The notes beneath the pieces are model-generated. The model was given only the letters and a program-made list of their open reading frames with translations, did no database searches and was not told where the DNA came from. From positions 1-38,800 of the IMG/VR virus record IMGVR_UViG_3300033997_000148: a DNA stretch of 38,800 nt; one strand, given 5' to 3'. Shown piece after piece: positions 21,549-30,669 of this stretch. The number at the start of each line of letters is the position of its first letter. Within the stretch, counting starts at the first letter, position 1. This stretch comes from a virus. The translations under genes were made by a program, and so were the position numbers.

Positions 21549-22715
21549 CTATAGTCCTAGCGGGTTATCCCGTTTCTTCTTTTTATCTTTGAGCGACTTC
21601 AGCCCCATATCGATTGACGGATCTTGATCAATCTGTGATGCCGTGTCAATAGGAGACATGCCATCCGGTGCAGGAGCTTCAGTGGGCCTCTCCTCCTTCT
21701 TCGTTTCGGCATCCTTGATTATCTTCTCGATCTGTTCGTCTTTCCACCCTTTCTGTTTGAGAACAGTCTTGATATCTTCTACATCGCCACCAGCAGACAC
21801 TGCCTCATCCACTACAGCTTTTGCGTCTTTAACCGATGTGACGATACCGTTAGCAGGTATCTTGTCAATCAGTTTAGCCGCTTTGAGCTCGGTGTCATAA
21901 GTGCGTACAGTGTCAAATAACACCTGGTTAACATCGGAGCCGGGCTTATCTTTCATCTTGGCCGCGACATTCTCCATGATGGTATTATACTTCAACCCAC
22001 TCTCTTCATCTGGCCAACCCGATTGAGTAGTGTACCCAAGAGACTTACCAAGTACCGAAGAGGCGTACTTCATGTAATCGGGCACATTATCTGTTTTCCC
22101 CGGGTCAGGTGCACTGGTTAGTCCTTCGGTATCGGGCTTCCTTACCTTGGTGCCGTCGGCCAGGGTTACCCATACGTTACCCCTTGGCGTTTGATCCGGG
22201 GCACTGGTGAGCCCTTCAGCGTCAGGCCGTCTTACTCTTGAACCATCCGGGAGAGTAACCCATACGTTGTCTTGCTTCGGATAGTTGGTTAGGCCAGCGG
22301 TATCAGGAACCCTGGTCTCTACGCCATTGGCGTCCCTTGTCCAGGTAAGATCCGGTTTTGGGTAGTTGGTGATGCCTTCCTGGTCGATCATCCTCGTCTC
22401 CATACCGCTCTTGTCTCTCGCCCATACCTTGGGTATCTCGGCACGCTGCTTCTCAAGCTGTTTGAAGGTGGTTGTTATCTTCATAAGCCCTTCTATTTCT
22501 GGCATTGAGAGCTCATTATCCTCAGCGAACTTCTTCAACCCTTGGGCCGAGTAATCACCGTTCTTGATAAAGGCTTGTGCCACCTTATTCATGCTCGCCT
22601 GGTAAGCTAGTTGTTTCTGCCTCTCCTCTTCCTGCCTACGCTCGATCTCCCGAGCTCTCGCCTCGGCCAGATACGCAGGCAAGTTTTGCACTGTAGCTGC
22701 TGTCATGAATCTCAT
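21549..22715 (-). CDS. Virion or ejection protein with four internal repeats
   Basis: The 388-residue protein starts with a charged helix (YLAEARAREIERRQEEERQK), as ejection proteins do. Residues 97-204 hold four units of about 27 residues of the form W...D..G..[TR]..D..GLT..P, and an acidic-to-basic helical part ends in KDKKKKRDNPLGL. AAGGAA lies nine bases before the ATG. It is next to the giant protein (3-base gap), so a partner role in the internal virion complex is likely. I do not recognise a family. Confidence 0.75.
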   Translation of the reverse strand: MRFMTAATVQNLPAYLAEARAREIERRQEEERQKQLAYQASMNKVAQAFIKNGDYSAQGLKKFAEDNELSMPEIEGLMKITTTFKQLEKQRAEIPKVWARDKSGMETRMIDQEGITNYPKPDLTWTRDANGVETRVPDTAGLTNYPKQDNVWVTLPDGSRVRRPDAEGLTSAPDQTPRGNVWVTLADGTKVRKPDTEGLTSAPDPGKTDNVPDYMKYASSVLGKSLGYTTQSGWPDEESGLKYNTIMENVAAKMKDKPGSDVNQVLFDTVRTYDTELKAAKLIDKIPANGIVTSVKDAKAVVDEAVSAGGDVEDIKTVLKQKGWKDEQIEKIIKDAETKKEERPTEAPAPDGMSPIDTASQIDQDPSIDMGLKSLKDKKKKRDNPLGL

Positions 22716-22727
22716 GTATCGGGTTCC

Positions 22728-23744
22728 TTAAAAAATACTGCCTATTATACTACTAATGATCCCACCAGTAGGGTCTGCTAGTGATGCTATTCCTTTCACG
22801 TAGTCCAGCACGCCGGGTTCTTCTGCTTCCGTTTTATTATCCTGGTTCTCATCCGCTACATTTGCCTGTCGTGCGTCCTCCAGAAGTTTATCAATAGCAT
22901 ATCCTGATCCAAACAGCGTAGACGCATTTTCGACTTTCTTCTGACCCAGTTCTTCAAGCATCGAAGCAATGGCTTTCTGAGACTTAGGAACAAAGTCTAC
23001 CTGTCTACCGTTAATCGTGAAGCTGGCAGGGGAGAATAAACCTGTTCCCGTATTGGACTGCTCGATAAGGCTGTCCAAAAGGTTGTTCTGTGTGTCAACC
23101 TCAGCGGCCAGTTTGTTATACTGGTTTTTTGTATACTGAGCACTCCCGTCGAACATCGACTTCATGATATCCTGACCTTCTTTGGTGTTCGCAAACTGTT
23201 CCATAAAGAAGTCGAAGGACGTTGGGTCTTCTGAAGTCTTATCCGACTGGGATACTGTCTCCAGATAAGAGTGAGCCTTGAGCTTATCCTCGTCTGACAT
23301 GTCGGAGGTATCGATTACATTTTTAAAAGAGTCAATGGTCTTACTCTTGGCTGCTTCACTCGTATAACCCTCATCAGTGTACTGTTTGAGAGTATCATAG
23401 AAGCTCATGCTACTCCCAGTTGAGGAGAGCAGGTCAGTCAAAGACTTAGCTGCTTCATTCTGTGATTGGTCTGTTGACACCGCATCCTTGGCGGAGTTCC
23501 ACAAAGTCTCTAAAGCGGACTCCGCCCAGGTACCCTGACCTTCAAGATACTTCTTCCAGGAGTCGTATACTTCGCTGTTCTGTGTATTGCTATCATCAGT
23601 CTCGGTACTGGCTGTATCCGTTTCTGTAGGTGTTGCATTTCCGATGTAGTTAGGGTTGTTATCCGATGAGCCTATACGATCGCCATACATAACCGCGGAT
23701 ACGATGCGCCCGTCTATTAATTGCTTAGGTAATCTATAAAACAT
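22728..23744 (-). CDS. Putative virion protein
   Basis: A 338-residue acidic protein between two other probable ejection/virion proteins. It begins MFYRLPKQLIDGRIVSAVMYG, then a Thr/Asp/Glu-rich linker (ETDTASTETDDSNTQ), helices, and a C-terminal hydrophobic, Gly/Ile-rich end (GGIISSIIGSIF) that could associate with a membrane. The arrangement resembles internal virion proteins. No family is recognised. AGGTG precedes the ATG. Confidence 0.7.
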   Translation of the reverse strand: MFYRLPKQLIDGRIVSAVMYGDRIGSSDNNPNYIGNATPTETDTASTETDDSNTQNSEVYDSWKKYLEGQGTWAESALETLWNSAKDAVSTDQSQNEAAKSLTDLLSSTGSSMSFYDTLKQYTDEGYTSEAAKSKTIDSFKNVIDTSDMSDEDKLKAHSYLETVSQSDKTSEDPTSFDFFMEQFANTKEGQDIMKSMFDGSAQYTKNQYNKLAAEVDTQNNLLDSLIEQSNTGTGLFSPASFTINGRQVDFVPKSQKAIASMLEELGQKKVENASTLFGSGYAIDKLLEDARQANVADENQDNKTEAEEPGVLDYVKGIASLADPTGGIISSIIGSIF

Positions 23745-23752
23745 AGCTGCAC

Positions 23753-24844
23753 CTATGAGAGGTTAAGGTTTTGGTAGAGGTTAGCAATAAGCTCGTAGGG
23801 GGCCAGGGGGTTAGTTGACACGGAATTAGAACTATTAAACGAGCTACCCGAAGACACGGAGTTAGACTCGCTGTTCGACGTGCCCTGTGACTCCCCGTGA
23901 GATGTACTCTGTGCTTCATTGTATGCTGTACCCTGTGACTCATTAGTCGATTGACTATTGGCCGTGCTCTGCGATTCGTTTGTCGATTGGCTGTTCGACG
24001 TGCCCTGTGATTCATTAGTCGCCTGCGCCTGATTAAAAGAGGTTCCCTGAGACTCGTTAATACCAAAACTGGACGAATTAGAAACAGAGTTGTTAGTGCT
24101 CTGACTGGTAGCGTTAGCTGTTGAGACATTGCCTAGTTGTGCGATCTGTGCCAGAATACCCGGAATCTGTAGACGCATGGCGTTGGCTTGGCTTGATATA
24201 CTCAAATTATTAGACGCAAGCTGTTTAGCTGCGTCCACGGCTGCTTGTGATACAGCGTTACTTGCAACAGTGCCCCCAATCATTCCCCGCTTTGCCATAT
24301 CTGAAAGAACGCTAGTAAGGTGGCCGTCGAGCAGATTCTTTGAAGCACTCTGACTGGCAGCCATGTTCTTCTCGACCCACTGGTCAACTTGACCCGGGAG
24401 ATCGTTGATAGAACTCTGGAGTGTTGGTAAAAGCCCTTGCAATAAAGGATCGATAAAACTGTCGGCTATACCTGTTCTACTTTGCGATCCCGACGTAGCA
24501 CTACCAGTTGACGTGCTTGATGAAAGACCTGATGTCATCCCATAAGACGTGTTTTGGGAGCCGCCCTCGCTGGTTGACTGACCAGAAGACGTATTCTGGG
24601 ATACCGCTGACGATTGACCAGTGGATGTGCTCTGGGAGTCACTGGTTGACTGACCTGAAGACGTGTTTTGCGAACCACCCACAGACGTGCTCTGCGAATC
24701 ATTAAGAGACGTATTCTGTGATTCACTTGTTGAAGTGCTCTCTGAACTCTGACTTCCACCACCTCCACTTGTGCTGGTTGAAGTTGGGGTAAGCGTAGGG
24801 GCTAAATCTATAAGGGCTTGTATAAAATCTCCTTCACCTGCCAT
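23753..24844 (-). CDS. Ser/Thr/Gln/Asn-rich low-complexity virion protein
   Basis: The 363-residue protein has a short helical start (MAGEGDFIQALIDLAP), a low-complexity arm at 21-125 built from SQNTS, SQSTS and GQSTS, an ordinary helical core at about 126-240 (IADSFIDPLLQGLLP, then AAVDAAKQLASNN), and a second low-complexity arm at about 245-345 made of ESQGTS and NSQSTN units. It ends in NPLAPYELIANLYQNLNLS. Such arms are usually flexible or fibrous. It lies between fibre genes and ejection proteins, so a virion role is likely. AGGAG lies nine bases before the ATG. Confidence 0.7.
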   Translation of the reverse strand: MAGEGDFIQALIDLAPTLTPTSTSTSGGGGSQSSESTSTSESQNTSLNDSQSTSVGGSQNTSSGQSTSDSQSTSTGQSSAVSQNTSSGQSTSEGGSQNTSYGMTSGLSSSTSTGSATSGSQSRTGIADSFIDPLLQGLLPTLQSSINDLPGQVDQWVEKNMAASQSASKNLLDGHLTSVLSDMAKRGMIGGTVASNAVSQAAVDAAKQLASNNLSISSQANAMRLQIPGILAQIAQLGNVSTANATSQSTNNSVSNSSSFGINESQGTSFNQAQATNESQGTSNSQSTNESQSTANSQSTNESQGTAYNEAQSTSHGESQGTSNSESNSVSSGSSFNSSNSVSTNPLAPYELIANLYQNLNLS

Positions 24845-24856
24845 ATCTTTTTTCTC

Positions 24857-25252
24857 CTATAGTTTACCAGCAGTGATGAAGAACTGGTCTATCTGCTCAT
24901 CTGTCCAGCTAAGAGGTTCTGCTTTTACCAACTGAACAAGCAACGGCCAGTCGCGTTTGATAACATCTGCTGTATCCCACTCTATTCTTGCGATCTTTCT
25001 CAGTTTGCTATCGGGGATACTGTCTATTACAGCTTCAACTGTGTCCAGTAGATCTTGTTCTATCAGTATAAGCCTGGCCTGTCTCTTCGTGATTGAGGTG
25101 GGAACAGCCTCTTTCCAGGTGCCATTGGTAAAGGTGTACCCGTAGATGTCTTCAAAGGGTATACTATCCGGTTTCAGCTCCCACTGTTCCGGGCCGATGT
25201 ATTCGTCAGTAGCGGTGCCTATAACCCTACCATCACGCAAAAGTATTCTCAT
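24857..25252 (-). CDS. Tail-fibre-associated protein
   Basis: A 131-residue protein directly after the propeller-like fibre gene (4-base gap). Its second half (TSITKRQARLILIEQDLLDTVEA, then KIARIEWDTADVIKRDWPL and WTDEQIDQFF) is a pattern I recognise from small proteins downstream of tail-fibre genes in many phages. Its role may be in fibre assembly or as a cap, though this is not established. The first half is strand-rich (YIGPEQWELKPDSIPFEDIYG). AGGAG precedes the ATG. Confidence 0.75.
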   Translation of the reverse strand: MRILLRDGRVIGTATDEYIGPEQWELKPDSIPFEDIYGYTFTNGTWKEAVPTSITKRQARLILIEQDLLDTVEAVIDSIPDSKLRKIARIEWDTADVIKRDWPLLVQLVKAEPLSWTDEQIDQFFITAGKL

Positions 25253-25256
25253 ATCA

Positions 25257-26627
25257 TCAGACTCCTATCAACCTCACAACACCATTACTGGTTGTACCGT
25301 TTTTGTACACTGCCAAGGCACGGTACCCCTCTATCTGGGCCATGTCTGTAAGTGTGGCTGCTGCTGAACTATCAATAGTTACTGGGTCATCAGCGGTAAT
25401 CGTTGAACCGTTAACATTGATCATCTGCGCCCTGCAATACGTGGTTGTAGTATCCTGGTAAAAAATCAACACACACGTACTTGATATTTTGGAAGCTTTA
25501 AGACTGCCACTGTACGAGGTATCTGAATGTATCTTTACCGCTGGCCCACATGTTAAGGTGGTACCTAAGTAAACTATACAAACATACCCGTAAGTTGAAC
25601 CGGCGGTGAATATAGCTAACGCTTTAGTATCATCCAATTGAACTATAATAGGGTGGTTGGTAGCTACTGCATTAAGCTGTAGAGCTGTGCCAAAACTTAT
25701 GGTCGTACCTGATATTGTCATGTAGGCAGCCAAGGGATAATCGGAAGTGTTAGCATAAACCACCAATACCTTTGTATCGCTAAGTTTAGCGTAAAAGGGC
25801 ACTCTATTTGAAACTACTGTAGCCGTACTACCGACCGAGAAAGAAGTACCTGATATAGTAGCAATCACAGCGTATAGGGTATTACCAGCTAAAGCGCTGC
25901 ATAAAACTTTGGTATCGGACAACGGTATACAAGATGAACCAAACGCAGCAACCGATATCACATTTGCATGAGTTGCTGCCGTAACCGTTGTACCTGAGAC
26001 GGTGAGAACCTGCCCGACAAGGTAGGTTGTAGAACCGTGCTTACCCACCACAAACGCAGTCGAATCCGTTAAGCGTACTACGTCTATACTTGTTACAATA
26101 ATGCCTGATATAAGACCTACTGCCGTTCCCGCTGTTATAGTGTTGTCCGCATTAACTTTTATGACCTGGGCGTAACCGTATGTGCTGTGATAACAGAAAA
26201 TAAAAGTATCGGGAGTTAATTGACATACGCTCGTATAACTACCGATAGTATTAAGAGTGGCAAAAAAATCTTTTAGAGATGTGATCTGCTCTCTGATGTT
26301 TTGAAACTTCATCAGATACTCTGATACAGTATTGTTGCTGTACCAGTTTTCTGCGTGAAGCATAGTATCCAGAGCTTGGCCATCATCAACTAAAGCATTG
26401 ACAGCCACAGGGCTTTTCGCCAATATTTCAGAGGCCAGTGCACTTTCGCTCATAGCTGTTATCGTTGTTGATGCGGAAGCTATTCGCCGTGCCTGACCCG
26501 GCATATCAACCAACACGCTCAACTCTGCGTACCTGCCGTCGTCGGCCAGAAGTGTTTCTAACTCCGCCCCAGACGTTGTGCCGTTTTCTATCGCGTTAAG
26601 CATACGTATTGCTTTTAACATAGACAT
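25257..26627 (-). CDS. Tail fibre/receptor-binding protein, putative seven-bladed propeller
   Basis: The 456-residue protein has a helical N-terminal part (to about 125) with AIENGTTSGAELETLL and KSPVAVNALVDDG segments seen in other fibre proteins. Seven repeats of about 49 residues follow, each opening with an L[ST]DT-like turn and a hydrophobic strand, at residues 137, 186, 236, 282, 331, 381 and 432, and many include SGTT or similar turns. Seven such units suggest a beta-propeller, probably the receptor-binding tip. AAGGAG lies seven bases before the ATG, next to the 26628 fibre gene. Confidence 0.75.
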   Translation of the reverse strand: MSMLKAIRMLNAIENGTTSGAELETLLADDGRYAELSVLVDMPGQARRIASASTTITAMSESALASEILAKSPVAVNALVDDGQALDTMLHAENWYSNNTVSEYLMKFQNIREQITSLKDFFATLNTIGSYTSVCQLTPDTFIFCYHSTYGYAQVIKVNADNTITAGTAVGLISGIIVTSIDVVRLTDSTAFVVGKHGSTTYLVGQVLTVSGTTVTAATHANVISVAAFGSSCIPLSDTKVLCSALAGNTLYAVIATISGTSFSVGSTATVVSNRVPFYAKLSDTKVLVVYANTSDYPLAAYMTISGTTISFGTALQLNAVATNHPIIVQLDDTKALAIFTAGSTYGYVCIVYLGTTLTCGPAVKIHSDTSYSGSLKASKISSTCVLIFYQDTTTTYCRAQMINVNGSTITADDPVTIDSSAAATLTDMAQIEGYRALAVYKNGTTSNGVVRLIGV

Positions 26628-27623
26628 CTATGTCTCCTTTATGACCATGACAGGCCAGGGTGTTTGTATGGCCGCATTAGTTGTTGCCGTGCTTGCTGAT
26701 GCATTGCAGAGCTGCACTGTAACTATATCAGCTGCTGAGATATAAGCGTGGAATGAAAGTCTACCGGTGCTTGCAGCATCCGTACCCAGAGCCGCAGGAG
26801 GGTTTACGATCACTACGTCCCCAACCTCAGCCCCTCTCACTGTACCCGAGAAAGCTGTACTCGTAAGAGTGGCGATTGAGGTTATGCTGCATGTGACGCT
26901 CCCTACTATTACACTGTCAGAGATTCGTTCGTTTAAGTCCTCGAGTGTGTCCCGTGTGTACTGCCAATCTGGAAACTGCCATGCAGATATCAAATTCCAG
27001 TGTACAGATTCAAGCAACCACTGGCCCTCGGCAGTCGAGAAGCATGTTTCGTCATCGTCGGGCTCCTCAGTAGACGTAGCTGAGTACACGAACAACCCAA
27101 GCTCCTCAACAACGGCCAATGACTTATCATCAACTACGGTTGTTCTAAGAGTGCCCCTATCTGCGTAGTCTAGAAGAACCGTGTTTCTGTAGTCCTTCCA
27201 TATAGGCATGGCCCCGTCAGTAGATAAAGACCACCCTGCTTTACCACTCTGAGAAGGGTACCCCGTAGTAACTATGACTTGTGCAGCCGCGATCTGTGCG
27301 TCCTGTGCCTGCTCCTTAGCCAGAAGGGACGACTCACCATCTCTTGCTGCTGTAACTTCTGCTACGAGTGCTGCGGAAACAACGTCCTGTGCCTGTTCTT
27401 TAGCCAAGAGGGACGACTCGCCGTCTCTTGCTGCTATGACCTCTGTAGTAGTGATGTCCTGTGCTTGCTCTTTATCAAGCAGCGTAGCCTCACCGTCCCT
27501 TGCAGCAGTGACCTCTGTTTCAAGAGCAGCCACCCGGGTGTAGAGCTCAGTCTCGTTATCCGGGATGTCGTCTAGCAACACCTCTGATACCAGGCTACTA
27601 CCTGTCCATGTTTGTTGTGTCAT
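26628..27623 (-). CDS. Tail fibre protein with coiled-coil repeats
   Basis: The 331-residue protein carries a heptad-like N-terminal region with three near-identical 19-residue units (AARDGESSLLAKEQAQD) at about 38-56, 62-80 and 90-108, typical of trimeric fibre shafts. The C-terminal part is a mixed beta region (WNLISAWQFPDWQYTRDTL, then SVTCSITSIATLTSTAFSG). It begins at the stop of the nozzle-like gene (one shared base), so it should attach to the tail or link to the propeller protein that follows. No chaperone domain is seen. Confidence 0.75.
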   Translation of the reverse strand: MTQQTWTGSSLVSEVLLDDIPDNETELYTRVAALETEVTAARDGEATLLDKEQAQDITTTEVIAARDGESSLLAKEQAQDVVSAALVAEVTAARDGESSLLAKEQAQDAQIAAAQVIVTTGYPSQSGKAGWSLSTDGAMPIWKDYRNTVLLDYADRGTLRTTVVDDKSLAVVEELGLFVYSATSTEEPDDDETCFSTAEGQWLLESVHWNLISAWQFPDWQYTRDTLEDLNERISDSVIVGSVTCSITSIATLTSTAFSGTVRGAEVGDVVIVNPPAALGTDAASTGRLSFHAYISAADIVTVQLCNASASTATTNAAIQTPWPVMVIKET

Positions 27624-29572
27624 CAGTCCTCCATCATCCGATACCTAACAGCTAAACCGTCTATATTGGCTTTAGAGCCAAGGATAAAAGCGTTATCAAT
27701 TTGCATCTGATATGAGAAGCAGGTGAACCCTAACCATTGTACCATAGGAGTTGCTCCTGGTATTATAGCAACGGTGAGATCTTCCACTGCAACATCACCC
27801 AGATCGTCTATAGTAGTGTCATCGTGCAGTGCGGATGCCAGATTCCACCTGTTAACCTCTCGTGTTGTTGCCCCATCTTTGTACGCTACTATGTCAAAGT
27901 TAACTCCTGTATTCGAGTCTATGAGAACTTTGATATCTAAAATGTCTAACTTCTGGAAAGGTGATTGAAAATATTTAGTTTTGAAGCTCATATAGAAAGG
28001 GCTGTAATCGTCCCGTGTAAGAGTTTCATCAAAAGAATATACAAAGCCATCCTCTCCGCCTATAACCAGATCATCCCAATGCCCAAAACAGGACGGTACG
28101 AAATCGAATTGATATTCTGACCAAGGGTACCGGACACGGTTGATATCTGAAAACGCTTCATTTGCCGGTGATTTAGTATGAGCGACAAATACTTTCCCGT
28201 TAAGACTGGCAAGAAGCTGACCTCTATCCTTATAGTAACCTACGAAAGAGTTATCCTGCCAGTAGTACTCGATCTGGTCGTCAATAGCTGAGGACTCTGA
28301 ATAAGATCTGACGTCCCCATACATGTTAACACCTGTAATACTGAAAACACCGCCCTCGTTCATCGCCCATACATCGTTAACTATGCTAGCGACTCTGTTT
28401 TGTGTTGTCCAGAGGGGTTGGTGAAGATCTACCAGTTCAAAATCAGCTCCTGACGAACCGACAAGTTTAAGGAAAAAAGGCCATTCTTTTGTCCCATAAG
28501 CATAGAGATTTCCATAATACGATGCTAATGCCCCAACAGGATACGTGACTTTGCTATCATCTATAGTCGTGAGATAGCCACCTTGACCAGATGTTGACCA
28601 ATCGAAGACAGCATAATTGTTAAAGTAGACAGTTCCCGGATTTTCGGTGTCCCCAAAAGCCCAGAGCCTTCGACCATGTGTTAGCAGTTGACTCGCTTTA
28701 GGCGGAAGCCCCGGGGCTACGAAGCCTATCGGTTTGCTACTTGCTCCCAGGTACCATGAAACGTAGTTTGTACCATTATACGCTGGAGTGGTTAATCTTA
28801 TATAGTACGCTGTACTTGGTAGCAGCTCTGTCGTAGTTGTAAGCGGTATATCAACAAAATCACCCGGACTAACCACTATGTCCGCTAAGGTTGCAGTTCC
28901 TGAAGCAACGACAGAGTTGTCTGAGGTCTTATAAACTGTAAAAGTCGGTACAGCACCTGTACCTGCCTTACTCAGCAGCACGGTCAGTTTAGTCAGGGCT
29001 AAGGTAAAACCGCTATCCCACGCTGGTGTAGTGAAGTCTATCTGGGCATTATTGGCAGTAGTGTAGTTAATCTGACCAGTGACGGAATCACCAAGGTTGT
29101 TGAACATAGAACCGGTGTCTCCACCGTCCCACGCCAGCTTTAGAGTGGCCGAGTCGTCTATATACTTGAGATAACTTCCATCAGCTACGGCTACAATATC
29201 ACCGTAGCCTAACATACATGCTTTTCCAGCAGCCGTACCGATCTCTGTCGCTACCCCTAGATCCGAAATACTGTATATCTTGAAGTCGTCCGTCTGGGCC
29301 AGTTGAAATGTCTCCCCTGAAACCTCGGCAGATGTGGCGGCTATGACGGCACCACCTAAAGTTGTTGAATTAAGCTTTCTTAGTCCTGGGCGTGTTTGGA
29401 GTTGCCCACCCCGATTTATCTGGAAGTTCACACACTGGGCCATTTCCGTAGGCAGCAGCATACTTGGAGGAACAGACGTTCTAAGCCCTAAAGGAAACCC
29501 GAGAATAGCCTCCACCTGTACAGGTGCAGGGTTTCTGGCTCGTTGGGCCAGTGTAGCAAATCTGTTGATCAT
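27623..29572 (-). CDS. Tail nozzle-like / tail tubular protein B-like
   Basis: A 649-residue beta-rich protein with NFQINRGGQLQTRPGLRKL near 50, a phrase common to phage tail-hub or nozzle proteins of short-tailed phages, followed by propeller-like strand segments (YGDIVAVADGSYLKYIDD, then GRRLWAFGDTENPGTVYF). Its place between the adaptor and the fibres fits the nozzle that closes the tail and carries fibres. It overlaps the adaptor gene by ATGA. Function is inferred from order and fold type. Confidence 0.75.
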   Translation of the reverse strand: MINRFATLAQRARNPAPVQVEAILGFPLGLRTSVPPSMLLPTEMAQCVNFQINRGGQLQTRPGLRKLNSTTLGGAVIAATSAEVSGETFQLAQTDDFKIYSISDLGVATEIGTAAGKACMLGYGDIVAVADGSYLKYIDDSATLKLAWDGGDTGSMFNNLGDSVTGQINYTTANNAQIDFTTPAWDSGFTLALTKLTVLLSKAGTGAVPTFTVYKTSDNSVVASGTATLADIVVSPGDFVDIPLTTTTELLPSTAYYIRLTTPAYNGTNYVSWYLGASSKPIGFVAPGLPPKASQLLTHGRRLWAFGDTENPGTVYFNNYAVFDWSTSGQGGYLTTIDDSKVTYPVGALASYYGNLYAYGTKEWPFFLKLVGSSGADFELVDLHQPLWTTQNRVASIVNDVWAMNEGGVFSITGVNMYGDVRSYSESSAIDDQIEYYWQDNSFVGYYKDRGQLLASLNGKVFVAHTKSPANEAFSDINRVRYPWSEYQFDFVPSCFGHWDDLVIGGEDGFVYSFDETLTRDDYSPFYMSFKTKYFQSPFQKLDILDIKVLIDSNTGVNFDIVAYKDGATTREVNRWNLASALHDDTTIDDLGDVAVEDLTVAIIPGATPMVQWLGFTCFSYQMQIDNAFILGSKANIDGLAVRYRMMED

Positions 29573-30186
29573 GAGAGGTTTCCTTTTAGAGTACGCCTTA
29601 CAGTGCCTCGTTTATATGTTTCGTTAGCCGCATAGTCCCAGGCATTAGAAGCCTGTGCCGCTGCTACACCAACACCCCTTTCCAGTATAGTCAAACACTC
29701 TACGACCAAGGTACGTGCTATAGCCTTATCCCAGATCCCCTCCCACGGAAAGTTATATGTAGCTAAATCAGCTAGCGTTGGTTTGGTGTATAAGCTACAA
29801 TATGACAAACTAATCTGATAAGCATCATCCGGTGTAGCGGTAAGCTTGATCTTGCTATCCGGCAATAACGAGTAATATAAAGGGTATGACGGCTCAACAT
29901 AATTACTCGGCAGCACTTTAAGTTCGAGCGGAGTGGTAGAGTCTATCCATAGACTGCCATGAACAATCTGACCTATACCGGAAAGAGTGTATTCATCGAC
30001 ACCCGACACAGTGGTAAATGTAGTGTCTTGTATAACCAGGTTTGACTCCATATTGCATAGATCATCATACACCTGATCCATGACTTCGCCCACCATAAGA
30101 ATGAGCTCACTATCAGGGAACTCATTCTTATACCTGTCCTTAATACGAATACGTGTTAGAGTCAGCACATCGTTCAAGGTACCCAT
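29569..30186 (-). CDS. Head-tail adaptor / tail tubular protein A-like
   Basis: A 205-residue protein with an N-terminal helical bundle (LNDVLTLTRIRIKDRY, FPDSELILMVGEVMDQVYDDL), a beta middle (FTTVSGVDEYTLSGIGQI), and a helical end with WDKAIARTLVVECLTILE. This layout is that of adaptor proteins that connect the portal to the tail nozzle in podoviruses. The gene order capsid, neck, nozzle supports it. It overlaps the nozzle gene by ATGA. Confidence 0.75.
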   Translation of the reverse strand: MGTLNDVLTLTRIRIKDRYKNEFPDSELILMVGEVMDQVYDDLCNMESNLVIQDTTFTTVSGVDEYTLSGIGQIVHGSLWIDSTTPLELKVLPSNYVEPSYPLYYSLLPDSKIKLTATPDDAYQISLSYCSLYTKPTLADLATYNFPWEGIWDKAIARTLVVECLTILERGVGVAAAQASNAWDYAANETYKRGTVRRTLKGNLS

Positions 30187-30191
30187 AGCGG

Positions 30192-30632
30192 TTAGCCTAC
30201 TTCAATAATAGCGTAGTTTGGTCTGTGCTTTTCAACGAAAATAAGACCAGTCTTACTGTTATACCCGACAACAAATCCGGGGTACTGCTGCCTGGCCTTC
30301 TCTCTCGGGTTGTCATCCTGATATATGCCTGAACCAGCCGGAATATCGATATGGTTTCTCTCGACAGCCTCATTCAGAATATTGATTTGAGCCTGTGTCA
30401 ACACAACCTCTTGCCCCGGTTCAAAAGATTTTCGGCCATCGGGCGCACCAACATCATTGACCGTAATGACCAGGTCTTGGTTGCCCTCGGCAACATTAAG
30501 CCTGTTTACTATGACCTTTTTAAGAATCTTTCTGAGATCTGTTTCTTCTACTGCTTTACGCTCTTCTTCCGTTATCGCTGCAGGAGCCGATGTTTTTTTC
30601 AGAATAGAGGTGCCGGTTACGCCAGTGTTCAT
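30192..30632 (-). CDS. Hypothetical head/neck-region protein
   Basis: A 146-residue protein between the Tad2-like gene and the adaptor. The first half is charged and helical (ITEEERKAVEETDLRKILKK), followed by RLNVAEGNQDLVITVND and KTGLIFVEKHRPNYAI. It contains no recognised domain. Position suggests a minor head or neck protein. The ORF is compact and starts MNTGVTGTS. Confidence 0.7.
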   Translation of the reverse strand: MNTGVTGTSILKKTSAPAAITEEERKAVEETDLRKILKKVIVNRLNVAEGNQDLVITVNDVGAPDGRKSFEPGQEVVLTQAQINILNEAVERNHIDIPAGSGIYQDDNPREKARQQYPGFVVGYNSKTGLIFVEKHRPNYAIIEVG

Positions 30633-30669
30633 GCTTCTTTTTCCTCACGCCTTTATAAGGTTGCCTGCG

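Noticed and set aside
23734-24129. 131-residue Arg-rich minus-strand ORF
   Set aside because: It overlaps the Ser/Thr/Gln-rich protein gene in another frame and its composition is what out-of-frame reading of those repeats gives.
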